A stretch of 64,000 nucleotides of DNA from Brachionus plicatilis (lineage: Eukaryota > Rotifera > Eurotatoria > Ploima > Brachionidae): NCBI GenBank assembly GCA_010279815.1, contig QEOQ01000041.1, positions 437,048 through 501,047 of the forward strand, written 5' to 3'. How positions within the stretch are numbered: position 1 is the stretch's first letter; the number at the start of each line of letters is the position of its first letter. Below, piece after piece: positions 47,372 through 59,303 of this stretch. The position numbers and the translations under genes were made by a program. Under the pieces are notes generated by a model. That model made no database searches, was not told where the DNA came from, and worked only from the letters and a program-made list of their open reading frames with translations.

Positions 47372-47554
47372 AAAAATAATATTAAATCTTTTCATTTTCA
47401 ATCTTTTTCTATTAACTAAGCCTTGTTCAGGTTTAATCCTTATCGGTTTAAATAAATGAAATGGTATACCAAAAATTCCATAATAATAGAATTTTAAATA
47501 AAATAATTCCATGTGTTTAACAATATATTTTGCACATTTTTTCCAATTTTCCAT
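47369..47554 (-). CDS. Candidate small membrane-type protein
   Basis: An ATG-started ORF of 61 aa: a basic-aromatic start (MENWKKCAKYIVKHMELFYL), one short hydrophobic segment around YYYGIFGIPFHLF, then a basic tail. The layout is like very small mitochondrial inner-membrane subunits such as the 6.8-kDa ATP-synthase proteolipid, but residue identity is too low to call it. It could be chance. Confidence 0.28.
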   Translation of the reverse strand: MENWKKCAKYIVKHMELFYLKFYYYGIFGIPFHLFKPIRIKPEQGLVNRKRLKMKRFNIIF

Positions 47555-48015
47555 TAGAATCTTTACTAAAACTTTTTGAAATTTAAATTTGGTTATTTAT
47601 GATTGAGTAAATTTAAAAAATTCAAATTATTTTGATTATTTTTAATTTTGTTTATCAAAAAGGCTTTGATTAGAAAAACAAAATGTTTCTTTATTAATCA
47701 TTAACTAATAACAATTTCATGTTTTTCAAAAAAAATTTTATTTTTGAAAAAAATTTATTTCGTTTTATTAGTAATTTCATAAAAAAAAATATTAAAAAAT
47801 AAGTTAAAAAAATAATTAAATAATTAAAAAACACTGTTTATTATGATTTTACAACTTTTAAATAATTTGAGAATAAAAAAAAAAACTCATACTGTTGTCT
47901 TTTTGTAAGTCAGTTAAAAAAATTATAATTCACTCATGGTAATGCATTTTTGTATTAAATTACACCGTAAACATTTATATCTGAAATTTATCAGTTAATT
48001 CAAAAAGAAGACCTA
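47555..48015. other. Intergenic, 3' flank of zinc-finger gene
   Basis: No supported feature. Confidence 0.45.
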
Positions 48016-49724
48016 TCATATCTTGGACAAGTGTAGAATGTGCACAGCAAAATCGATTTTGTTCGAGCATAAATGACCACATACATTACACTTCCATGGG
48101 TTGGAATTGGAATGCATTCCGGCATGAATGGAATACAACGGATATTCGTTGAATACAATATTACAATATTTACATCTGTACTCGGAACTCTGCTGGGAAG
48201 AATCAGATGAAAGATTTTCATTTTTGAGCTCCAGATCATCAGTATCCTCGGTCTCTTCATTTAATAACATTGTGGTGCTGTTGCGTTTGCGTGAAAAAAG
48301 ACTCTTGTTTGAATTCAATCTCTCTATGACGTCTGATATAGCTTTTTTTGAGTGTGATTTGTTAACTGAGCTGGGAGAATTAGATGTTTTGGTTGTGGAT
48401 GAACTTGATGAAATGCTTGAAACAGGAGATACTGGCGACTCATCACTACAATAAAAATTATCATTTAATTTGCATCTTTTTCTTTCATTGTTTTTTATGG
48501 ATAGATCCAAAGCATTTGAGTTTATTTCGGCCATTTTATTGCGCATCAGATCACTCAGATACAGACCATAATTTTTGGCATTTGATTTTTGTACCAATGC
48601 GACATTAAGTTGCTGAAACAAATTAGCAGCTACATTACTAAAATTTAAAGTTCCATTTAAAGACGAAGAAGAACTACGTAATATTGTATTTATGATTTCG
48701 CTTTGTTGTTGGAATAAATTTGATGAAAATTGGTTTAAATCTGTTTCGTGTTGTTTTGACTCTGATTTATCACTAAGCTGCACTTTTTCCTGAGAATGAA
48801 AAATATTTCCATCAGCTTCTTCCTCTTCTTCTTCAATATTTGAAGTTTTGAGTTCAATTTTAAAATTTTTAGATGAATTGAATTTTTTGTCCTTTAGATC
48901 ACAAATTTTGCTAGATTCTTCAGTAGTTGAACTTAACTTAGAGTGCTGACTTTCTTGTTCGTGAAGATCAATTTTTTTGAAGACTTTTTCGTCAAAATGA
49001 GACAATTCAGGTTCAGGCACTGCTGCAGAATTGAAAATGTACCCAGGTTCACATGAATTGTGAGATTTTTCTGGATGGCATTTACTCAAGTGATCTCTAA
49101 TTGAACTATGATGCATGCCTTGAACCAAAATTAATTGTTTTCATTACACAATTTAATTAAAAATTTACAATTATAATCGCACCATCGACAATAGTATGGC
49201 TTTACTCTCAAATGTACCCGAAGATGCACTTTTAGATTTGATTTACTAGTGCAAACCTTTTCAAAAAAGATTAATTTTAAATTATTTTAAAAATTAAAAT
49301 TTCGTTTAAATGAAGTATATAAAAATTGTAAAGCCTCTAAAAAAAGTGAATAACTTGGTAAAAAAATTTTATCAATTTTTTCCTTTTCCTGAAAGCGAAA
49401 ATTTACATTTTTAAAAAAATTAAAAAAATTTAGCTATTCAAACCAAAACAAATAAAATTTTTAATCTTTATCATAGTTTCAATGAAAAATATTTGAATAA
49501 AATTTTAAAGTAAATAAAATTATGATTTAAATTACTTTTCCGCATTCTTTACAAATCCATTTTGCTTCGTTGAAATGAATAGTGTTCATGTGATGCTTAA
49601 GATTAGAAGTATTGGCAAATGTTTTGTCACAAAGTAAACACTTGGGCATGAATTGAATATTCGGATTATTAATCATTGATTGAATATTAGATGAATCAGT
49701 GCTAGATTTAATAATAGTTTCCAT
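48016..49724 (-). CDS. Ikaros/hunchback-type C2H2 zinc-finger factor
   Basis: Exons (minus): 49536-49724, 49169-49256, 48016-49118, with GT-AG joins in frame, 459 aa. Three N-terminal fingers: CLLCDKTFANTSNLKHHM, CKECGKV|CTSKSNLKVHLR (split by intron 1) and CRWCDYN|CMHHSSIRDHLSKC (split by intron 2). A long Ser/Glu/Asp-rich middle with short Lys/Arg patches follows. The last 55 residues carry a finger pair, CKYCNIVFNEYPLYSIHAGM and CNVCGHLCSNKIDFAVHILH. This N-terminal cluster plus a C-terminal pair with YxIHxGxH is the layout of Ikaros and hunchback proteins, whose last two fingers mediate dimerisation. The final finger has H-x2-H spacing, where H-x5-H is usual. Role: nuclear DNA-binding regulator; subfamily not decided. 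Confidence 0.8.
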
Positions 49725-52700
49725 ATTAATAAATAATTTAGATGGATTGCAAAAATATTTAAACTAATTGATACTGATAGAATTAACAAAAAAATATCAT
49801 TTTTTCACATGCAAAGTGAGAAAGATAATTTGGTATACTTGAAGAACGGCTGGTCAATTTTGATCAAGACGAGTTCTTATTTGACATATTGGTAAAATTT
49901 TTTGACTTGGTAAAAATAATGGTATTTCATTCAGCAGCCGAGCACAATTTAAACAAACAAAAATTAATGGCTACAGAAAATCAATGTGGTTTACCAAACA
50001 AGAATTTTTTTCTGATATATCAAGTTGTTCCTATGGTTGATATTCTAAATAAAAATCTAAATTGAAAAAAATGGTCAGTTTTTTGTAAATTAGCAGCAAT
50101 TCGAACATAGATTGTTATGATTTTAGATATAAAAGAAACAATTCTGAATAAAAGGAATGAAAGAAAATGGAATTGCAATTTGATAACAAATATTGATAAT
50201 AGAATTTCTTAGGCATAATTTTCTGACAATAATGACAACAACTTAGCGATGAGCACCCTTAGATAGATAAACATTAAGAGTTTAATTGTGTTTATTTGCT
50301 TTTAAATTCTCCAAAATGTATTTTATCTATTAATGATCAAAAAATTATAGAAACAAAACAAATAACCTTTATTTATCATGAATTTTACACCGATAGAATA
50401 TTTTTTACAACTTGAACAAATCAAAATTTTTTTTCTATATTTTTTAAAATTTTACAAAAATTTGATATTTTTTCATATGAAAATTTTTGCCTAAGAAGCC
50501 TTCGAATATATAAAATGAAATTTTTATTTCAAATTTAATCCACTAAAAATTTTATTAAGATTCTGTTCTATTTTTAAAGTTCTAAGTACCCACGCGATTT
50601 AGGCTGAAAATTATCTGGCCTTGATAGAAACAAAAATCTGTGAAAATAGCTATGCAAATTTTTAATATATTATTTTTTTCCTATATATAACAAGTTAAAT
50701 AATTGTTTACCTTTACGGTCGGTATTCTACAAAAACATCTAACTCAAACCTAAAGGTGTTTTGGTTAATCGTGAAGTACGATTTGCAAAAAAAAAATTTG
50801 TTAAAAGAAGATATTTTTGAATTTTGACAATATGTTTTAATAATAACAAAAATATTATAAGCCTTGGGCTAAATGAAAACGCGAAATGGTGTCAGTTTCA
50901 AAATCGAAATTAAAATTTATAAAAAATTTAGATTAAAAGATAAATCGTTGTATAAAACGAAATGCAAAAACAATGATTTAAAACGGTTGTGTAATATTTA
51001 TTAGTACAAAATCCTTTAATAATTAAAAAGTACACCTTTTTATTTATTATTTGATCGAAATTTATCAAGTTTCGTTTTTGAAAAATTTTAACGAATACCT
51101 TTTGGTAAAATTACAATTTTTTTTTGTTAAAAAATCTTGTATTAGCTTTCGTTTTTAAGTTGGCTTTGGTTTTGTGTCTCTTGTTCGTTTCATCCTAATA
51201 TTTCTTTCCTTTGAAAGCCGTGTGTTTTGCTCAAAGATAAATATTTGATAAACTATTTAAGAAGCTCGAATAATATTTTCGAGTTGTGATCATGATCAAT
51301 TTCAAAAAAGTGAAAAATAAAACTCAAATATTTTTTCATAATGTGATAATTTTTCAAATAGCTGAATTACTAATACCGCGCTTTCTCCTCAAGTATTATC
51401 ATCATCTACTGAAATTTCGTAATAATTGGCTCTTCTAATTAATGTTGAGGCTTGCTTTTCAGGTGAGCTTTAATGCACTTGAGGTTTATTGTTGTTCTAA
51501 GAAAAACAATCAAGTCCTTAAAATATTCCTATTTACCAAACAAATAAGCTCACTATAAAGAAAAATTTATCATTCTCAAATCTATTTATTCACCTACTGA
51601 ATATACTTGCATTTGATAATGATCTCACAAGCATATACTTTTCTCTCCTCTTTTCCGAGCTCCTCTGTTTCTCTACCTCTACTTTCCTTACCAAATGATA
51701 TACCTTCTATTATTCTATTTTTTTAATAAAAAATAAATTTAAATTAAACAATTTTTCATAATTTTCCAAGTTGAAGTCCTATTCTAGTTGCCTCTGAATT
51801 CTTATTCATAGTCATCATCATTATCATCATCATCAAAACAAAAATGATATGCTTAAGACTTGAATAAAATTGATTAAAATTCAAATATCAGAGTTATGTA
51901 ATTATAATTTTGCTTTTACTTGTGCATTTCTATTTAAGGTGTATCTTGAATAAATAACAGAGATATATTTAAAAAATATAGAAATTATTCAATCGAAAAT
52001 TTCTTAAGAATTCTTTAGTTTAAAATTACTTTAAAATTTTTTTCTACATTTAATGATATTTTTTTGTTTTTTTAACAGCAGTCGTAAATTTTGTATAACC
52101 AAGTTGAAATATTTTTATTTCTTTAACTCATATTTTAATTAAATCTATCCTTAAATAATCCAGCTAGATTTTGCTAAAATCAACTGGAAAAATATTTAAT
52201 TACATGCACAAAAATAGACTAATGCTACCTAATTATTAAGAGAAACCCTTATCATGAGCGCAAAAGGTGTAAGACTTTATTCAGTTTGAAAGAATTCAAA
52301 ATTATTTAAATTTTGAACAAACATTCATTTGATTTGAACGAGTGCAGATTTTTGAGTCAATTTTTAACTTAAAAACTTTTAAAATTTTCTAAAAATAAAA
52401 TCTTTTTAAACTATTGAGTCTTTAATTTTTTTAAACTAAATTTACCAAAAAACAATCCTTATAAATAATTCCATTCACTCCAATGGTCATCTTTAAATAA
52501 AGTTGCATTGATCTGACTTGCTAGGGAAATATTATATTTATCACCTGTAAATTGCTAAGCAATAAAAAAATAGAAAAGGGTTTAAATAAAATATGAACAA
52601 AAAAATTAAATCAAAAATTTTAAAGCATTCTTTTTTCAAAACAAGTTAAATTTATTATCGACAGATTCTTTTTTGAATAGTTTACCAGAAGCTTATGTAA

Positions 52701-55347
52701 GAATGTGCTTTCTTATCAAAAAACAATTTCGCCAACCTTAAAAAAACTTTTAAAAAAATTAAATATTATTTAATAATCAGATTGTTTCGATTCTGTACCA
52801 TGGGACTATTACGATAAATAGGCTTAAATAAATATTCTACTAAAGAAAAGTTGTTCAAAATGCACAACAAGTTTATTTAGGCCTAACAGAATTTACTCAA
52901 TTCAAACTTTTTTTTAAATTTTGTTTTTCTTTGTTAAGAGAGCTTAAGACGAAGTTTTAAAAAAGATCCTGACACAAATCATAGAATCATCATTAAGTTT
53001 ATATCAATTCATCTTTCTTTTATTCCTTACCTGTAGTGAAAACAAAACTTATTTTTGAAATATATTTTTTTAATGAGAAACGAATGTGATTATTATCGGT
53101 ATTTTTCAAATCTTTTTTTTTTGTATTTATAACAAATGATTAAAATATTTACCAACTTTGGTGATGAGGATTGCGATGATTAAGTTTCCAATTTAACAAG
53201 ACTAGAAAAATATTAAAAAAAAGTTAAATTTCTAATGATCATAGTCATTATTTGAATCGCAATTATGTCACTTGTATTCAAGCTTTGTCGCAAGGCTTCG
53301 AAATCATTTATTCCTAAATTCACTAGATATCGAATTACGGTATCCAAACCTAATAAGATTTTTCAAAGCACAATTGCCGTAATTACAAAATTACTCTTGA
53401 ATCAAAAAACTTATTTTCACTCTTTTAAATTACCAAGTTTGATCTAGAGTTAATGAAATATAATAATCGTATTTAAATACGAATTATGTGACTAAGATTA
53501 AGTATATGGATAGCCGTGACTTATCGCAAATAAATTAAACATATTAAAATATTGCGGAAAACATTTTATTCTATCATGACCTGAGAGTTATATAAGTAAA
53601 TTTAAATTTTTTTTCCAACTCATTTTTGGCTCTTGAGTTTAAAAAATAACTAAATTAGCTTAAAAAGAAAAATAAACCAAATTTATTTTACTAGCAAAAT
53701 TGTCATTTTTAGCTTATTTATTAAAATTTTTTTTCTAAAAACTTGTTTAAATGGTCTAGTATAAATATATTTTTTAAAACTATTGTTCTCGAGTCTTGAA
53801 ATTTACAAATAGCGTCATTATCATCAACGTTTAAGTTTTGATAGTGGAAACAATTGTTCCTCCTAAACAAATATCATTAATTTTTTATCCCGAAAAAAAT
53901 ATGTTCATCAAGTTTTTTTTATCAATATGTTCAAATTTTTTAAAATTTATTCCAATAAGTTTTGAGTCTTCACAATACACAAAAAAGTGTTTCTAAATTT
54001 TATCAAAGTAATTTGAATAAATATTAAATTTAGACAATATGTCAATATATATTTATATTTTATCATATACTTCGATTGCAGGCAAGCAATGATGGGCTCA
54101 ACGAAACGACAATAATTGCGCTGTCAGTATTCTTTAAATAAAAATACCTGAAAAAACATTATTTTTAATCTTTAAAAAGACATACTTAAAAAATTTTGAT
54201 TCTTTAACTATTTATTCTTAATGTTTAGAACACTTAGCCCACTCAAAAATTTATTTACCAAATTATAAATACCTTCAAGACTTGAATTAAAATTGAAAAA
54301 AAAATAAAACGTTTAAATTATTATTGTATTTTTTTCAGATATAATTTAAACTGATTTTTATTAGTGTCATAATTAGAAATAAAAAACCAATACCAACCTT
54401 AAAGTATAATTTAAATTTTTCTCAAAGAAAAATTTCTACTAACCATTGATTAAATCTAATATTTAATTTTATTCTATTCAAAGAAATACCCTATCGTTTA
54501 TTTATTTTTTAATTTATTATTATCTCGAAAGATATGACTTAACTTTGATCGGTTACTTGCTTAACAAAGTATTTTTTTTCAAATTCGTAAATCGGATCGT
54601 ATCCAAAGACTCGATCTTTATTAAAATATTTGATAAATTTATTTTTAATAATGTGCAAATTTTTGAATAAAAATACGACTTTTATAAATTTTAAGGGATT
54701 AGAATATTTTGAATAAAGTGATTAATTTTGTCACTGATCTTAATAAATTGATTTGTGCGACTTTTAAGTACTTGACTGGAACACAGACAATTTAATGTAA
54801 GTGATTTAAAAATCAAGTCAAATTATATTATTCTAGTTTAGTGATTCAGTTCAACTACGATCTAGTTAGATTTTATGAATAGAAAAAAAAATAATTGGAA
54901 TTATCGGTGAAAAAAATTTAATTGTTTTGAATTTGAGAATTTTATTTTTTTAAATGCGAAAAAAATAAAACTTGATATCTTTTGGAGAACAGAAATCTGG
55001 ATTTGTCAAAATTATTTATCCCTCTAGGCAAGCAGAAATTCACTTTGAATTAATTGATAAATTAACTTTTTTGATTGAGAAACCAAAAAAAAATTACCTG
55101 CTGTTTGATTTGACTTTAAAAAATTAAATTAAATCTAAAATAAATCTTTATTTTTTTCTCCAAAATTTTATGATGTGCGTTAAGTTAGCTCATTAGATAG
55201 ATTACTTTAAAAGGAATTTTTGTTTTATTCAAATATCCAGAACAGGATTAAGCATGATATATTTTCAAATAAAATTTTTACACAAACTTTTAATTTTTTT
55301 CTCGAAAAAATATTTACAAAAAAAACATTTTTTTATCTACATAACAA
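49725..55347. other. Long intergenic region
   Basis: 5.6 kb, A+T-rich, between divergently unrelated minus-strand genes. Open frames at 49829-50065 (78 codons, no ATG at the front, VFHSAAEHNLNKQKLMATEN inside) and 53265-53444 (60 aa, basic) have no recognisable content. A 16-bp palindrome TCGTATTTAAATACGA lies at 53467-53482. Short TCA repeats at about 51810. The 5' end should hold the zinc-finger promoter. Confidence 0.45.
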
Positions 55348-57613
55348 TTAATCGTGTTGTTTAACAAAAAAATAATCAAGTATAGTCTTTGGCGCGTGGC
55401 TATTTGATTGATTATTTTCTTCGCTAGAATTCAAGCATTCAGACATCAGAAGTCTCTTTTTAGTTTTGGGAGTTTTTAAGTGCTCGGGTTCACTTTTTTC
55501 ACCTATGATAGTCGAATTAATACTTCGTTTTTTGCACGAAATCGGAGTTCGATTTAGATTCATCAGAATATTTGATTGGCACATACTTTCTTCCGGTGAA
55601 TCTTGGGATCTTCTTGTCTTGCCTGTTTTTCGTTTAATAATTCTCGGTTTTGCCGCACTCTGAGATTTACACAATGTTGAGAATACACTAGAAAATTTTT
55701 TTACTTCCGAGTCGTCCTCATTTTTTGTCCGGGACACAAAATTTTCTGGCACCAAATTGACAGGCAAATCGGACAAAATTGATTTTAATTTTTTAAAAGA
55801 ATTTTCCCTAGTCTCATTCAAATCACTAAAAAACTCACTGGTACAAATCATTGAGTTGTTGTGTGACCCGGATGACTTATCATTGGTATTTACTTTATCT
55901 ATATTTATACTTTCATATCTCAGACACAATTCTTCTTCAAAATCCATTTCATCCAAGTTAAGGCGATTTAGCAATGCTTTGGGCTTTCTCAGAAAATGTT
56001 CTTGCTCAAATTTAATAAATAAGCAATCGTCAAAAACGGTGGTAAAATGAGGCCTGTATTTATTATAAAGATTTCTATTAAACAATACACCTGAAATGTA
56101 ATTTTCATCTAATTTTTCAGGCAGTTCACTAAGGTTGTCTTCCACATTTGTGAATTCGTCAATTATTTCACTTTTTAAGAAATTAAATTCTTTTGACTCT
56201 ATCAAGTCTAGATCGTTTTTCACATTCCATAGCCGAATTGAATTGTCATCTGAACAAGTAACTATTTGATTTGGATCAAAAGGGTTCCAGTCTACTGTGG
56301 TAACTTCATTTGTGTGGCCCTTGAGAGCAATGACCGGCATGTATTTTCTGAAACAAGCTTGACCACTATTTTGATTTGTGGAATAGATATAAGCATTGAA
56401 ATCAGACGAGCCTGTTACTATAAAATTTTCACATTGACTCAAGCTCGATTTGATAAAATTTGAATTATTCAAATGAAAGTTTTTGTGTATTTGAGGCCTA
56501 AGGGCTTCATTTACAACCCTGACATGATTAGCATCATAGGTGACCATGTTCGATTCATATAAACAATTGTTCATGCAGTTCGAATACAAATTAGTTCGGG
56601 TGCTATTAAAAGCTAGGCTTGAAAAACCTTTTTTTGATGCTGAATCGGTTTGGTAATCAAGTGCATAAACTGGATTTGGTTCAGTTAATTTTTTGGACGA
56701 ATGTGAGTAAATTTTGCGAGTATCCCAAATTTTTATGAGACCATCAGTAACTCCGGCCGAAATTAGATGGTGGTCATTTTGGTACAAAACACATGCTACT
56801 GGGGATGATTTTTTGATTTGATTTTGCACCGAAGGAGAATTGATGTTGGAGGCTTTTGATTTTAGAATGGATCTTTGAGGTGTAGAGCTGGTCGACTGGG
56901 TAAAGTGGGCCTTGTTTAGAACATTGACTGCTCTGATACATGTACTATCGGGATCTATGCCTAAATCGGTGACAATTTCCGATGTTGGCTGGTATTTATT
57001 GCAGCGTAGATCAAAAACCAGGACTGATCCATCTCGCGAACCACTGGCTATTATGAAAGGATTATCTGGAATCGATGACACTGACTTGACGCTTTCTGTA
57101 TGTCCTCGGAGTACAGCTATTCGCTGCGATGTCTCAACATCATAAACAGAAACGAACTGGTCACCGCCGCCACATGCAAGCTGGTTAGAGGTAAGCCATT
57201 CAAGGTCGTAGATACAACTCTTTTGAGCTGCAATCTCTGGAAAAAATTAAAAATTTTTTTTCAATTTTTTATTATAAATTTCAAACCTTTGGTCAATTTT
57301 AATTTTGGAAATGTGCGGAATAGTTTTATGCACCCGTTTTCATCTGCCACTGTTAAAAAATTGAGAATTTCTTTAAAAAATGGTCAGTTTAGTTTTTGTT
57401 CTTATTTATTTTTGCCTACTACCTTTGTTGAATTTAGCGATGTAAGGTACTCTCTGATAAGATAAAAATTCTTAATGAATAAAATTTTAGCAATTAATTT
57501 TCAAAGGACCTTACGTTGCTGTCGATTATTTCGTACTTATTGTCATTGTTCGAGTAAAAATTTGAATAATTTGAATGAAGATGTTTAAGGACTGTGAAAG
57601 GAAGATTTTTCAT
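55348..57613 (-). CDS. DTL: CDT2/DTL, substrate receptor of CRL4 ubiquitin ligase
   Basis: Exons (minus): 57515-57613, 57423-57453, 57287-57349, 55348-57236, GT-AG in frame, 693 aa (human 730). The N-terminal half is a WD40 propeller: VADENGCIKLF, IYDLEWLTSNQLACGGGDQF, ASGSRDGSVLVFDLRCNK, HHLISAGVTDGLIKIWDTRK, FIVTGSSDFNAYIYS and IVTCSDDNSIRLWNVKND. FDLRCNK and IWDTRK are the WDxR-type DDB1 contacts. The C-terminal half is disordered and basic (KRKTGKTRRSQDSPEES), and the protein ends in KTILDYFFVKQHD, a PIP-box-like motif. By family, DTL with CUL4-DDB1 destroys CDT1, SET8 and p21-type proteins bound to PCNA on chromatin in S phase or after damage. The very short 31-nt exon 2 is easily missed. 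Confidence 0.92.
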
Positions 57614-58664
57614 TTTCCGCGACGAAAATTTATCACGCAAATTAAACTAAAAAAATAATTTTGTCTCTGAAAATCAAAATTAAATTACTTTTATAAAGTT
57701 TTGATGATTTCGAATTTATTATAAGAGATTTAAAATAAGAAAAAAAAAGCGAGCCCTTCAAGTGTAAATTTTGATTAATTTTATGTTTTGTCAAAAAAAG
57801 CTTTATAAATGTGCAGCATTAACTTTTCCTATTTGACATAAATTTCGGTCGCTTTTTAATCTTTAAAGAACATTTGAAAATAAAATTTAATTTGATAAAT
57901 TGAAAATCCTTTGCATATTGAACACAATTCAAATAAGAGTAATTTTAGATCGCTTTATCATTTTAAAGTATGTTTTTTTCAATATAGTTCAATATTTTGA
58001 TTTATTGCAAGCAAAAAAAAATTTTAAAAATTAATATTTCGACTGAAAATTATCTTGATCTTGAATACCTTACATTGATTTTTTTATAAATTGTTATCTA
58101 AAAAATTTTTCAAAATGAATTTTGTTTTCATTAGATGACCATGCAATTAAAACTAATTTGATTCGAAAGTCAAAATTTTAAAAAGCTATCGATAAAAACA
58201 AAATTTACTAATAAATTGATAAATTGTAACCATCAAATTGATAATTTAAAAAAATCTTCTCTTCTTGATCGCCTAAATGTGTACCTTTTATTTTACTTTT
58301 AATAAATTTTTTACAAATCATTTTTTAATCTTTTTTAATTTGTGTGAATTTTATTTTTATATTTTTTTTATAATTTTTTAATCACAAGGAACTTAAACAG
58401 ATAATAAAAAAATTATTTAAAATTTTATTTAATCTTTCGAGATAAATTTTTTTTGTTGGAAAATGGACATTTTTTCAATAAAATTTTTATTTTATAAATC
58501 AGTCAATTATTTTTCTTTAAAAAAAGCTTTTTAAAAATTTAAAACTTTTGTTTATTAAATACATTTACAAATTTTAAAAAAATAATTTGTTTGTGGCTAA
58601 TTCGATTTTCAATTTATTGGCTAAAAAAATGAAATTTACAATTAAATTGGAATTTTTCTTTAAA
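57614..58664. other. Intergenic between LC3 and DTL
   Basis: Holds the LC3 3' UTR and DTL promoter; no other exon found. The ORF at 58574-58789 is a different frame running through LC3 exon 3 and is not used. Confidence 0.5.
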
Positions 58665-59303
58665 TCAATTTCCGAACATTTCTTAAATATAGCAGTCATA
58701 TATTTAATTGAAAACAATTTTAATAAATTCAATACCTTGGCTTGCATATGACATGTACAAAAATCCGTCGTTGCTCTTTTTTCTTTCATAAATTTCGGCC
58801 ATAGTCATTGACATACTAGCAATGCCCTTATCATCAATAAGTAAGTAGAAGGCTTGAGATTGATTCAACATCATTCGATTTCTAGAATAAAATTTAAATT
58901 TTGAAAATCAAACTGCGAGCTTTTTGCGACAGGTTTACCTAATGATGGCAACAAATTGAGACATGGAAATTTCTCGAGGAACTAAAAACTTGGTTTTGTC
59001 CAAGCAAGGTAAATTTTTCTCCTTATGGTACCGTTCAACAATAACTGGAAGCTTATTTGGAAATTTTCTTCTAATTCCTTGAACTTCTTCGATTCTGGCC
59101 GCTTTAAAACATGTTTTTTACAAATTAATATCAAGCAATATGCTAATATAAAAATTTATTGATGCCTTTTAGACTAAAGCTTTTGAGTTTGTAATTTAAT
59201 CAAACATATGTTGATTAAAATATACCTAATTTAATCAAATAAATGAATTACCTAGAGATTTTCGTTCTCGAAATGGACGTGTGTCTACGTTGGTTTCTGG
59301 CAT
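58665..59303 (-). CDS. MAP1LC3: MAP1LC3-type ATG8 autophagy protein
   Basis: Exons (minus): 59252-59303, 58939-59101, 58736-58881, 58665-58681, GT-AG, in frame, 125 aa, the same length as human LC3B. Reads DTRPFRERKSL, VQGIRRKFPNKLPVIVERYH, LPCLDKTKFLVPREISMSQF, LNQSQAFYLLIDDKGIASMS and DGFLYMSYASQEMFGN. The ubiquitin-like fold, LIR-docking residues (KTKFLV) and C-terminal FG are all present. The scissile Gly124 and the one residue that ATG4 removes lie in the final 17-nt exon. LC3 is conjugated to phosphatidylethanolamine on autophagosomes and recruits cargo receptors. YASQ before the Gly marks the LC3 rather than the GABARAP branch. Introns are 54-150 nt. Confidence 0.93.

Noticed and set aside
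53265..53447. 60-codon plus-strand ATG frame
   Set aside because: Too short, no motif, no poly(A) or splice context; kept only as a remark in the intergenic entry.
58574..58789. 71-codon minus-strand frame
   Set aside because: It reads LC3 exon 3 in the wrong frame and runs through its donor site and the last micro-exon.
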